From Phascolomyces articulosus (Eukaryota > Mucoromycota > Mucoromycetes > Mucorales > Lichtheimiaceae): a stretch of 64,000 bases of DNA. Below the pieces are notes generated by a model. That model was not told the origin of the DNA, searched no databases, and saw only the letters and a list, made by a program, of their open reading frames with translations. This document shows, one piece after another, positions 51,901-62,465 of the stretch. The stretch lies in assembly GCA_025677815.1 (NCBI GenBank), contig JAIXMP010000013.1, positions 496,001 to 560,000 on the forward strand, given 5' to 3'. Position 1 is the first letter of the stretch, and each line of letters begins with the position of its first letter. Position numbers and translations under genes: made by a program.

Positions 51901-52090
51901 TTTAATAACACAATTCATCCTAATACACACTATTTCCTTTCGTTCTTTTGGTTGATCAAAACAAACAAGTAATTGTTTATATATATCCGATCAAAATCTC
52001 ATCAAACTGCAGTTCTTCACCTTTTGCTGCTCGTTGTTGCTGCAGCGGAGAAAAACCAAAGACCAGCATGCAAAACCGGGTGACATGCAT
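45942..52090 (-). CDS. NDPK-domain protein with giant Lys-rich repetitive tail
   Basis: Modelled with seven exons: 52021-52090 (tentative), 51757-51854, 51420-51462, 51090-51310, 50820-50995, 50549-50662 and 45942-50442, about 1,740 residues. After an acidic/basic segment (EFDDEVDEWVRKKYKESRGR) and an Asn/Thr/Gln/Pro-rich linker, residues about 145-278 form a nucleoside diphosphate kinase-like domain assembled over three exons: QATFALIKPDAFQKKQEII, LTSAPVYAMVLKKDASDTIQ, SIRAMFGNDAQPFYNATHGS and VEQAIQVVFV. The phosphate-accepting His (NATHGS), Lys of IKPDA, Arg of SIR and the Asn are present. The Arg normally preceding the GxTNP loop is replaced (WHSLMGPGD) and the loop before SAP is short, so catalysis is uncertain. 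The remaining about 1,460 residues are one exon, rich in Lys, Asp, Val, Ala, with degenerate repeats around KKDDK. It ends in a basic Ser/Pro segment (NFLARLTAPTASSARK). The first exon is the least certain part. Confidence 0.78.
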
Positions 52091-53544
52091 AAAATCTTTT
52101 ATTTATAACGTTCTTTTTTACCTGAACAAAACGCACGCGATCACCCCCCAACAAATAACATAATAAAAATTCTTCTATTATTATATAAAAATAAATAATA
52201 AATTTGACTTTAATTGAAAAGAAAAAAATCATGACTTATTTATAAGAAAAAATAATACAGAAAAACCATCATCATTATTATAACATCAAAGTTAAAAAAA
52301 CATCAGGTGGTAAGACAAGATTTGATGGGATGATCAAGCTTATCAACATTATTCGACTCTTTTTTTTATATACTAAAATATAATACCCAAGATGAAGTTT
52401 TTTAGGCTTTTTGGATGGTGGTACCAACTTTAGTTATCGTCATACCATGAAATTTATTTCCTTCTTCAAAACAGACTCTTTATTGTTATTAATAACAATA
52501 TACTATAATGAATATATAATATATTCTTGTTCGCTATTCATATTTATATTTAGTCTATATTGTTAGTAGTGACAGCGCCAAGCAACTCGTCTTTTTGTTG
52601 TTCCTATGATTATAAAAATATTACCCAAATAAATTATTCTTATGCGCAATTTTGTAACAGTAGACAGAATCGTTTCATTTTTACGATGCTGCTGAGCAGG
52701 TAAAAGTAATAAAAATGCGTCATCGACAAGAAGTGGCGGGGGGTATGTCTGAATGGTATGTTCTATAGTGTCTATTCTAATTTGTCATGATACTTATCGA
52801 TTAGCCTATACGTAAGGATAAAAAAAATAATGATGATGAAACGTTTTATTTCATCAACCAACATATATTATTATGACACTCATTTTCATCATTTAAAAAC
52901 GGATGATATTATTTTATATACATATAAACTCAATAATGTGGAAGTTGTTTTCTTACATAATAAGGTACACATGATACATAAAAGACTTGTTATTTCTATA
53001 TACAACTCTATTATAATACGACAAGTTAGTTGGTAAGCTTCATCTATTAAATAATTTCTCCTTTTAACCCCTGGTTTTTCAAGTTGATGATTTCTTGCTA
53101 ATAGTATATATATAATTGATTGTTGTAATAGCATTTATATTGAGTGTCAAGATAATATTTGGATAATAATAATAATAATAATTACACTGATAAATAATAA
53201 ATATAGTATTATTTTAAACAATATATATAAAAATGGTTTATAAACCATGCCCCATGTTTTTATCCAGGGAAAATAGCATATTATCATCACACCAGTGTAC
53301 AATCGTAGATGTTTGATGTATCAAAAATGTAAATTGTGTAATATTATTTTAGGTATATATAAAAAATAGAGTAAAGTATATCGTACAGAAAGTAGTAATA
53401 GTAAAAAAAAGAAAGAAAGAAAGAAGCAAAATAAGATAATAATAGAATAGGTAGTAATAATAGTATGGAATAATAGAATGAAAAAAAAAACTATAATACA
53501 GAAAAAAAAGAAAGAGAAAGAGAAGGTCATACACAATGTATAAA
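52091..53544. other. Intergenic
   Basis: 1.45 kb between two minus-strand genes. AT-rich; includes (TAA)n near 53165-53180 and purine-rich sequence (53400-53525), which on the minus strand is pyrimidine-rich 3' flank of the urea transporter. No supported gene. Confidence 0.5.
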
Positions 53545-56434
53545 TTAACCCTTCTTTTCTTGGACAACGACACTGTCGCTTCCTTCTGAAATACGAGCAT
53601 CATCCATGGTCTTTGGCAAACCACCAATTTGACGACGGCCACGAATATCATCCCAAAGCGCTTTGATAATGATCCAAGAATCTGTACGGGCTTCCCATAA
53701 TGGATAAAGACCGACCATAAATGTACTCAAGAAGACCCAGATAATACCCACAATGACCCAGCCGCGGAAGAACGGTAATGAAAAGACGTATTGGGAACCA
53801 AACATTGGCATGGGCCATAAAATAAACAAGGCCAGGGCCAAACAAATACTGGAAATCTTAGCGAATTTGGCAGATTTAGCCATACGGATTTGTTCGGCTT
53901 CTTTTTCATCTTCATCTTGTTGAGTAGTCACGACAGGTTGTTCTTGATCCACCACAACGGTATCTTCTTTGACTTGTTCAATTTGACGGGTACCATCAAA
54001 GGAATAATTTTGGGGCCAAATCAAGGAAAGTGGGACAGTGATAAAGACTGGCGAGAATAAAGCGACCAAGTTACCAGCTAACATGGGATAGTTTTGGTTG
54101 GAGGTAAAGACAGTGATCTCACCATAGAGAGATTGTGTAGTAACGAGCCATGCTACCAAAGAGCAACAAAGACCGAAAACGGGAGCAATGGCGGCAGCAT
54201 AGATATTTTGTTTGCTCCAGAGTAATGTAAGTGTAAGAGGAATGACTGCAGAAGAAATCAAAACACCCATCTAATATGTAATGTGAAAAAATAATGATCA
54301 GTAAGATGATTCCTTGGTTATTATAATATCCAAAAATGTCCAGTGAATTGAAATATATACATATATATAACTTACCAATTTGTACAAATAACCCAAGTTG
54401 ATACCAGTAAGGTTAAGCAATGTAGCTAAAACACCCATAATAATACCAAAGCTAAGAACAGAAACATGAGAGAATCGAATGACAGTCTTGTCAGTGGCCT
54501 ATGGTACAAAAATAACGAGGATATTGTGTCAGTATATAATAGATGCATTGCGATGATGGCATTTAAAAAAGAAAAACTTACATTAGGACGGATATAAGCA
54601 CGGAATATATCATAAGTAAAGATTGATGAAACAGCAATCAATTCAGCCGATGCAGCACTGGTGACGGCAAAGAAGACTAGCAGCAAACAGATCCAGGCAC
54701 CAGCAGATCCCAACAAGGCAACACATGCATTAGGTAACACCAAACCAGCTGTAATTTCTTCATCACTGAGGGAAATACCCAATGCACGACCTGTTAAACC
54801 CATAGTGGTAGCCAAGGTGAAGGGGATGGCGTACCATGACAAACCACCAACCAAATAAGCCTTGACACAGTGAGCTATTGATATTAAATAAATCATCATC
54901 CAAATTAATAACCATATATAAAAATAGTTTATTATTAAAATTTGTCTGTATGATGATGGGAGTGAAGTTAAAAGAAGGAACGTACCAGGGTGGGCAGCAA
55001 CAGCACGTTGCCAGTAAGCATTATCGACAAAAACAGTACCGAAGTTGCCAACAATATTAACTATTATTGGGAGAATATTATATATATGGTGAGAAACTTC
55101 GATCATTATTACAAGAAAACCATTTCATTGTTGATAGAGTAAATGGTCATATATTTTATGCTACATACCGATACCGAAAATCAAAGCTTGTAACGAAGAC
55201 ATCGTGAGAAGTGAACCTTGAGCATTGTCTGCAATAGGATTTTCAGCACTGGCCATTTGCAACAAATCATACATTCGCTCAATGGAACCAATATGAGGTG
55301 ATGAAGTATAAACAGTGAAGACGAGGTAAAGAATAATGATAAGAATAACGGCAGTGTGTCTATATTATTATTTATATAATTAATACATGGATGTGGTTTC
55401 ATCCGGATTGTGGTTGTATACCACAAAAATCAAATACTACTTACGTGTAATCAGAGAGAAAAGTAGCTTTAATACCACCAAAGAGAGTATAGACAATAAC
55501 GCCAAGAGGAAGCAAGAAACATGCAGCAATGACATGCATTCCTGTAAGGTAAGAAACGACTGCAGAACCACCAAGTAAAAGCATAGCAGTGACAATCTAT
55601 AAAAATTTGTTTTCATAGTATAAGTATGACCATGATATATACACATTATGCAAGACCCAATGACCCAAGCAGGTAATGTTGTTTTTAATTTTAAAAAGAA
55701 TAACTTACAATATTGGTGATCAAAGAAAAGACAAGATACACAAAGTGAGTTCCTTTACCATACCGAGCTCGTACAACCTATATCGATGATTATTATAGAA
55801 AACCTTTATCAGTATATTATTCTATATATACCCCATATGATATTGCTATCTTTGATTTGTCAGAATTATTATGATTATTATACCTCAAGACAGGTGTGTG
55901 CATTAGGAGCTCGACGTTTTAATTCAATAGCAAGTACAGAAAAAAGTAAAACTTGAACGCAAGCACCAGAAGCATACCATAATGGACCAGAAACACCATA
56001 ACGAAACGCTACCTCAGTACTTGTCAAAAGTGTAGCAGCCCATGTCCATGATGAAACAATAGCACTAGCAATCAAACCGGTCTTGACACTTCTTTGAGCG
56101 GTGTTGAACATTTCAGAGGATTGCACTTCATGAAGATATCGTTTAAGAAGCCAAGTAAGGCCTACCATAAGAAATGTAAAGGCAGCACCAAAACTATGAT
56201 AATAAATGAACAAAATATTGTTAGCAACAAACATTGTCTATATATCATCATGGCGAGAAATAATATATAAATAAGCGTTGTTTTTTACATACCCTACAAC
56301 GACACCATAGCCGACGCCTATATATTAAATTGAATATACGTATAATCGTCAGTTTTTAAAGTTCACAATGATGATCCATATAAGGATAGTTAGATCATAA
56401 AAGAAGAATTTATACCTTGCGATAAAACCGCCAT
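53545..56434 (-). CDS. DUR3-type urea transporter (SSS family)
   Basis: High-affinity cation-coupled urea (possibly polyamine) importer of the plasma membrane; 660 residues. Ten exons in transcription order: 56416-56434, 56293-56317, 55884-56193, 55709-55777, 55445-55596, 55169-55359, 54986-55060, 54582-54874, 54376-54498, 53545-54270. Solute:sodium symporter features: [20 protein letters not shown] at the N-terminus, [118 protein letters not shown], and [17 protein letters not shown] (the conserved Na+/substrate region). About 14-15 hydrophobic segments are visible, with a charged cytoplasmic loop ([20 protein letters not shown]) before the last pair. The WQRA and TSAASAE motifs favour DUR3 over other SSS members. 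The first two exons are only 19 and 25 nt. Confidence 0.94.
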
Positions 56435-57215
56435 GATTTATATTATTAAAAAGAAAACAAACTGTGGAGAAAAATAAAAAAAAATTTCCAACCTTTTTAT
56501 ATAAAATTTTGACTTGCATGATTTCGGGAAGTTGAATATGATGGATGGATGGGGGAGAATGCATCCATGTAATTGATTTTACGTACAAGTATGAATATAT
56601 TATAGATACGAAAAGTCAAAAGGTGTGTTTACTGATAACCAAAATGAACTAAACCTAATTTCGCAAAGGCAATGATCCAGCTGTTCCAAAAACTTTGTCT
56701 GTGGCACCTTTATAAAGGTATATACCGATTTTTTAAGCATCTGAAAGATAAATCATATTTTTTTATTGTATCCTTTAGATAACAATTCCCAACTGTTGTT
56801 TATTCAAAATTACCCTTCTTCAATAAACGACACACAGCCTCAATTCTATACACATATATAAAATAGATAAACATGATTCATTTTTATCTATTCACTTGTT
56901 GATCCCATCAAAAATTATAATATTTATTTATTTAAAGTTGATATATTAAATGTGTGTATATTCTATATATTATAATATAAAAATAGGCTGGGTGTTGTTA
57001 TCATTGATAATAACTTCCTGATTTGACTATAAAGAGGTTTTTTTTTCTGTATAGCTTATAACGATTTGTTCCCTCCCCCATTATAAGAATCAATTGTGCG
57101 GATCAGAGAATTATTTTATCTTATCAAAAAAAACCAACCCCGAGTTTTCTCTTAAAAGTAGTAACTGATAAGTTTTTGTTTTGTTTTTTTTGATAAAGGA
57201 TCGGACTTGCTTTGG
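56435..57215. other. Upstream region of the urea transporter
   Basis: 781 bases. GATAA-type motifs occur near 56633, 56749, 56777, 56864, 57007, 57167 and 57192, on either strand orientation. Fungal GATA factors act through such sites in nitrogen control, but many are expected by chance in DNA this AT-rich. No ORF supported. Confidence 0.35.
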
Positions 57216-58610
57216 CTATGATTTCTTTGGGTACCACACAGCTCCTCGGCAGGATCCTTTTCCAAGTGCATTCGTGATTTGATAACGATCTCGTCCACTC
57301 ACATAGAAATAAAGCATGACTTCACTTAATTGACCGTCACGGTTACAATTGAGCATAATCTTGGAACCAAAGAATTGTTGTAATGCATCTCGCATAGATT
57401 CACTATTGTACCAATTTCCTGGAAAGATGCCCGCCAAACTAATCATCGTAAAATGTATGGCATTTTTAGAGAATGGATGATGGTTGTTTGATGCAGAAAC
57501 TGCTTATTGAATCAAGAATGGATTATATGTCAAAAATAATAATATATCTTACTTGAGAGCACCGTAGATATCGTAATCTTCTCTTAGATACAGAACTTGC
57601 TAAATTCGGAAAATCAAATCCAAAGTTATGGTTAACAATCATTCTTTGTTTTACCATTCGTGAAAACTCGTTCTGCCATGACGATAATAATAGTACAATG
57701 TCAACAACCACCTTCTAGCATCTCATCCCATTTAATACCTTAAAGTATTCTTCCAAGTCTTCAAATTTCCGATAACTGTCACCATAACAAACCGGACGCA
57801 ATGTGCTTACACATGTTCCATGCTTGGTCCATTCATGTGACCAGAACCTTAAATAAAATTTGTTGGTTTTTAGATGAGTTTCCTTTTTTGATTTTATCGT
57901 TGCTAACAGTTCTTTCTCCACTTTCACTTTTACCAATTGTCATCGCCTTTATAACTTGGCCAAAATGTTTTCATTTGTTGGTGAAGATCCGGATTGATTC
58001 TTTTCAAAATATTCCCTACTTGACCGGAAGACCTTGACCTATCACATCCTCTTGATGGTGCTCTGCCTCCAGAACTGTGCAGTTTTTTTAATAAATGATA
58101 AATTGGCTATCTCAATCTATTTTTTCATTTCCTTACCATGTGTCAGGCCATAATCCTAAGAAAAAAAAAAGTAGAAAATGGCCAAAAATTATAAATATGT
58201 CAACATCATCATCATTTATCATTCTTATATATATTACCATGAATAGTGAATTCATCATCTGGACCATATCCAGGTACCCATTGTAACGCGAGTACAACTA
58301 ATCCATATTTCGGAGAACAACAAGTATCTACTACTTGACCACCCCAATGGCATGATAAAACACTTCCTATGAGATTGACGTTATATTACGTGAGAGAATT
58401 TTTCATTAAATGATATACATGTTACTTTCTTATCTCTTTTTTGTTACTGTTGTTCATAATATATTCCTTACTGTTACAAGTAGGTCCATCATCCATGATA
58501 GTCACTGGTGCAAGTACTTTTTGGTTCCCATCCAAAGCAAAAACAGGGTATAAAAATACAGATAACCATAAAATAAACTGGAAAAAACGAATCATGATAA
58601 ATTGATACAT
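57216..58610 (-). CDS. Secreted ribonuclease T2
   Basis: Extracellular or vacuolar endoribonuclease that cleaves RNA through 2',3'-cyclic phosphates; 268 residues. Seven exons in transcription order: 58472-58610, 58238-58366, 58137-58155, 57934-58074, 57739-57847, 57553-57599, 57216-57438. A signal peptide is clear (FFQFILWLSVFLYPVFA, about residues 8-25). Both catalytic segments are intact: CAS I FTIHGLWPDTC, formed across the 19-nt exon 3, and CAS II FWSHEWTKHGTC. LALQWVPGYG is the family strand, and ALNLAGIFPGNWY, CNRDGQLSEVMLYF and a C-terminal Cys pair complete the fold. The usual Trp-Pro pair and cysteines for disulfides are present. Start alternatives are 58610 (MYQFIMIRFF) and the in-frame Met at 58595; both leave the signal peptide functional. 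Confidence 0.93.
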
Positions 58611-60402
58611 TTTACGTTTTGTAAGCAGAAAAAAGAAAAGGGAGAGAGAAAAAGGGCAATGGAACATGAAAACAAATTCATCAGCTGAAGTTTTAAAAAA
58701 ATGTTTCGTGACCTTTTTCAATCATGCGTGCATGTATATCCGTCATATCATGAGTATCGATAAATGATGTCGATTGGAGGCGTTTTTCTTTGACGCCCTC
58801 ATCCAATAACAGGGGAAATTGAGTCGACATGGTGAAAATTATAACCAAAATAAAATATTTTCTTTTTTTAACTTTCTTTCAAACAAAAAAAAAATTGTTT
58901 TTTTATATATATAAAGAAACAAAACACTACAAACAAATAGTGACATGGGAGAGAGAGGAAGAGAGAAAGAAGGTCGGATAGCCATCAGGGGAGAGGGAGA
59001 GAAAAAGACAGATTTTCTTTGGGTTGCCAGTTCACATAAAAAACTTGCATAATAAAAAAAGATTGAATAATCGAAAAGGTTACTAGAACTCGTGACTCAG
59101 CCCTAATCAACAGGGTAGAATGATAAGTAGTTGGTTGTAACTCGATACGGACAATCAAACCAGAATCTTCTTGACCAAAACCACCAACAGGTTGAAGAGG
59201 ACTTTTGATTCTAGTGACCAGAACAATGGGAAAACATAAACTTAAACACTGGCCCTTTGCGAAAGGGAACTCATGACACAGCCGGATAAAAGAAATAGTA
59301 AGTCAAACTCATAAAGCACTTTAATTAGGTACTTGGATCCAAAAATAAAAAGGCCGCGCCGGGACACGGCCCATCGAAAGGGAACTCGTGACTTCAACGA
59401 GAATAAGAACGATTGTTTGACCGGAGCGCAAAGAAAGAGCACCCACCCGGACAATCGAAAGGGAACTCGTGACTCCCGTTCCTCCCGAACAAGCCTTTGT
59501 TGAGAAAGGGGAGGAGGAGGAGCCCAGAGCCTCGAAAGGGAACTCGTGGCTTCAATGGAGGCAGGTAGGTTGGTAGGTGGGGACGAGACGAGAGCGCGCC
59601 CTTCAAAAAGGTACACATAATTGCCAAAGGCGACAACCAAGAAACGCCCAAAAAAAAGCAAATCGTCAAATACGAAAAACCATCTTTATAAAAGAAAAAG
59701 GGAGAACCATGTGTTAATCATTTATCATTTATCATTCATAATCAAATCTTCAACATTAACGACATCTTCAACCATTTATAAAACTTACCTTTTTTTGGTC
59801 AAAAAAAGAGCGATGGGACAAAATGCCCCAGAGAGAAAAAGGAAAGAAGAAAAGAGAGAAGAGAGAAAATGAAAAAACGATTTATAAATCTGAAAGTCCG
59901 TTTCTCCCCTTAAAACAATCACATATTTGTTTATTTTCTTGAATGCATCCAGTTTCATAATGCCATAATATAATTTACATAATAAGCATTCTTTTATAGT
60001 AACGTTCTCTATTCTTATATACAGTTCACTGAGAAAGGAGATGCATTTACATTCGTACTATATAAAATAAAGTTAACGCGAAGTCTTTTTCTTCATTATC
60101 GATACTAATATAAACACTAAAAAAGAAGCTAAAATCCGTCAAACTACTATGGCTACAAAACGATATGCGAAAATGACATATAACCTATTTCGTAGTGGCA
60201 ATAATACGATCTTGGCATATCATATTATTTTCTTTACAAATATTTTAAAGTTCTAGTTTTTTTTGGACACGTCTTTCTTTTTTCATGTATATATATTGTG
60301 ACTAAACGAAAAGCTGATCATTTTCTCAGCAACATGTAAAGAAGCCAGCTGTTTGTAATGTATCAATAACAGCAACCCACCTAAATAACAAAGACAACTA
60401 CA
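58611..60402. other. Intergenic with GC-rich repeat cluster
   Basis: 1.8 kb. The central part (about 59080-59640) is markedly more GC- and CpG-rich than the rest of the window and carries short direct repeats annotated separately. The flanks are ordinary AT-rich and A/G-rich simple sequence. No transcript type is recognised. Confidence 0.5.
59081..59556 (+). repeat. Dispersed short direct repeats in a GC-rich island
   Basis: The element CGAAAGGGAACTCGTGAC, with small changes, starts at about 59260, 59375, 59456 and 59533 (spacing 115, 81 and 77 bases). A shorter relative (GAACTCGTGACT) lies near 59088. Sequence between copies is not obviously conserved. On the minus strand the copies lie in overlapping open frames and encode SRVPFR-like peptides, but the copies fall in different frames, so a DNA- or RNA-level repeat is more likely than a protein repeat. 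Confidence 0.75.
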
Positions 60403-62465
60403 ATGACGACGATGGAGACTCAAGAGCGACTATTGCAATGACTACTTCAGTTATTGATCCAATGATCCATCAACATATAGAATTATTAGACAGACGTGCA
60501 AAAGCTTATGGACGAATTGCTAATTTCAACTTGATAACGCGTGATGCTTGGTAATGATGTGGATAGCACCTACTCACATGAAAGTCTATATTCGAATGGG
60601 AAAATTACATGCCATGCGCGGCCTGCAAGTTGATGCAATAAAAGTATTAGAACATGGACTACTGAATATTTTTCACAATAACAGCCAGGACAATCAACAA
60701 CAGCTCCAATCGATACTCTAGCAGAAACTTGATAAAGCCCGAGAAAAAAATCAAAAACAAATGGATATCGTTGATCGTCTTCCTTATGATATAGTTGAAA
60801 ATATTATCAAACGGCTGACACAAGCAGTTTGTAACAGCACTTGGTATATCCAAGGTATGGGAGCATAACATTTCGGTCTATTCAGGAGTCTAGTCAGATA
60901 TTACGATCTGTGGTAAAGCTAAATGGACTATGGATGATAATTTACTTCTTGGACGCGCTGTGGGTCGTCAAGTGACAAGCGTCCAATTGGAAATTTCAAT
61001 AATTATGTTTATGAATTTAATTCAGTGCCGTTACTGGTTACTTCTTTAATAAACTAGAGATACTTTATCTGAAAGGTAAAATGCTTTTTCTTTTCTTTAA
61101 TTAAAAAAACAAGACCATACAATATGCCTTATTTATTAAGTTATATCCTTCATATACGGTTGTTTGCTTTAGATTATGACACATCTCATGTTACAAGGTT
61201 ATTTTGTGCTTTGAGATCACTTTCAACGTCATTGAAGAAGTTTACAATGAAGAATATATTGGGCGAGCATGCATCAAAACATGTAATTCCTCTCAAAGCA
61301 GTCATCTCCACATGTCCAAATCTAGAAGCGTTTCACTATGAGCAGTTTGCGATAGTGACTGAAAAATATGAGGACGGATTTTTATGGCCTGGCGTTTCAT
61401 CCTCTCTCATCCATGTCACATTATGTTCACCCAAGGAACTGAAAGCAGCAGATTCACAACAAATCGCGCAAGCCTGTCCAAAATTATCCAAGTTGTTACA
61501 TATCAGATACTATGAGCCTTCTTGTCTCAAAAATATCAATCGCATTTGTAAAAATCTCAAGACGCTTTATTTGAATTGTGTAAAACCTTTTCATGACTCG
61601 ATGGAGGAAGATTCGAATGATGAAGCGGATAGGTCTGACGATGAAGGTGATGAGAGAAATGAGGTGGATTTGACTGCTATTAAAGATTCAACGAAGGACG
61701 TATGGAATGTGCAGTAGCAAGGACAGGTCTGCAAGAATTAGGAATCACATTGACAGAGTCATCTAGTCATTTTGAGACATACTTTGAGACCCATTGTACT
61801 ACGATCAAAAACCTTGGAATTGAAATTCCTGAACCAATACTACCACCCAATGCTGATATTGATTGGACAAATATGAGTCTCTCTTTGTAATTTTACGTAT
61901 TAACGTACATTTCTTCAATTGACTTTTGGATACGAGCAAGATTTGGCAAGCATGGATGCCAAGGTGGTTTCCCAATCCCCTTATTTATCCCTTTTATTGT
62001 AATATCATGGGACAGGAACTTATATCAGTCATCATCAAAGGCCTAAAGCATTCAGAAACCTTGAAATAAAATGGCTGTTACGGGAATACACAGGATCAAC
62101 TATAATTATTTACTAGCCTTGTTACCAAACAACAAGGGTCACCAAGAGCACTTGAAGAACTAATCCTGGAAGAGATTGAATTCATCATCGAAGTACATCT
62201 TGTGTCAATTGCTCAAATACTAACATTTCGAAAACTTGTTATTAAATATTCACAAGAATATATGAGAGATATAACCCGGTCGGACGCTTATGTGAACATA
62301 TGATGGCCCACCCACACATCGAGTTTATAATTGCATTTGGTGTGTGGAAGACATGGATGATATCAACGTTACAAATCATCCAAGTAGAATAATGGGCTAA
62401 AGCGATTAGAGGTACATTGCATATCCGGTATTACCGATAAGGATGTTCAAGCCTTTCTTAATTGA
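60403..62465 (+). pseudogene. Second broken TPR/F-box/LRR gene
   Basis: Remnants in the order expected for the family. About 60438-60546 reads HQHIELLDRRAKAYGRIANF, then after a frameshift MKVYIRMGKLHAMRGLQVDA and IKVLEHGLLNIF (TPR-like). A stop (about 60720) precedes QKLDKAREKNQKQMD and the F-box start IVDRLPYDIVENIIKRL. LRR pieces follow: an open frame at 61124-61717 (LSTSLKKFTMKNILGEH, ISTCPNLEAFHYEQFA, ACPKLSKLLHIRYYE, ICKNLKTLYLNCVKP), 61702-61890 (LQELGITLTESSSHFET), about 62110-62303 (ALEELILEEIEFIIEV) and about 62395-62465 (LKRLEVHCISGITDKDVQAF). At least four frame breaks lack good splice signals. The long LRR frame may still be transcribed. Confidence 0.65.

Noticed and set aside
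59242..59669. Minus-strand protein gene of 139 or 91 codons
   Set aside because: Reading frames follow the DNA repeats in two different frames with no conserved start, and composition is unlike the coding genes of the window.
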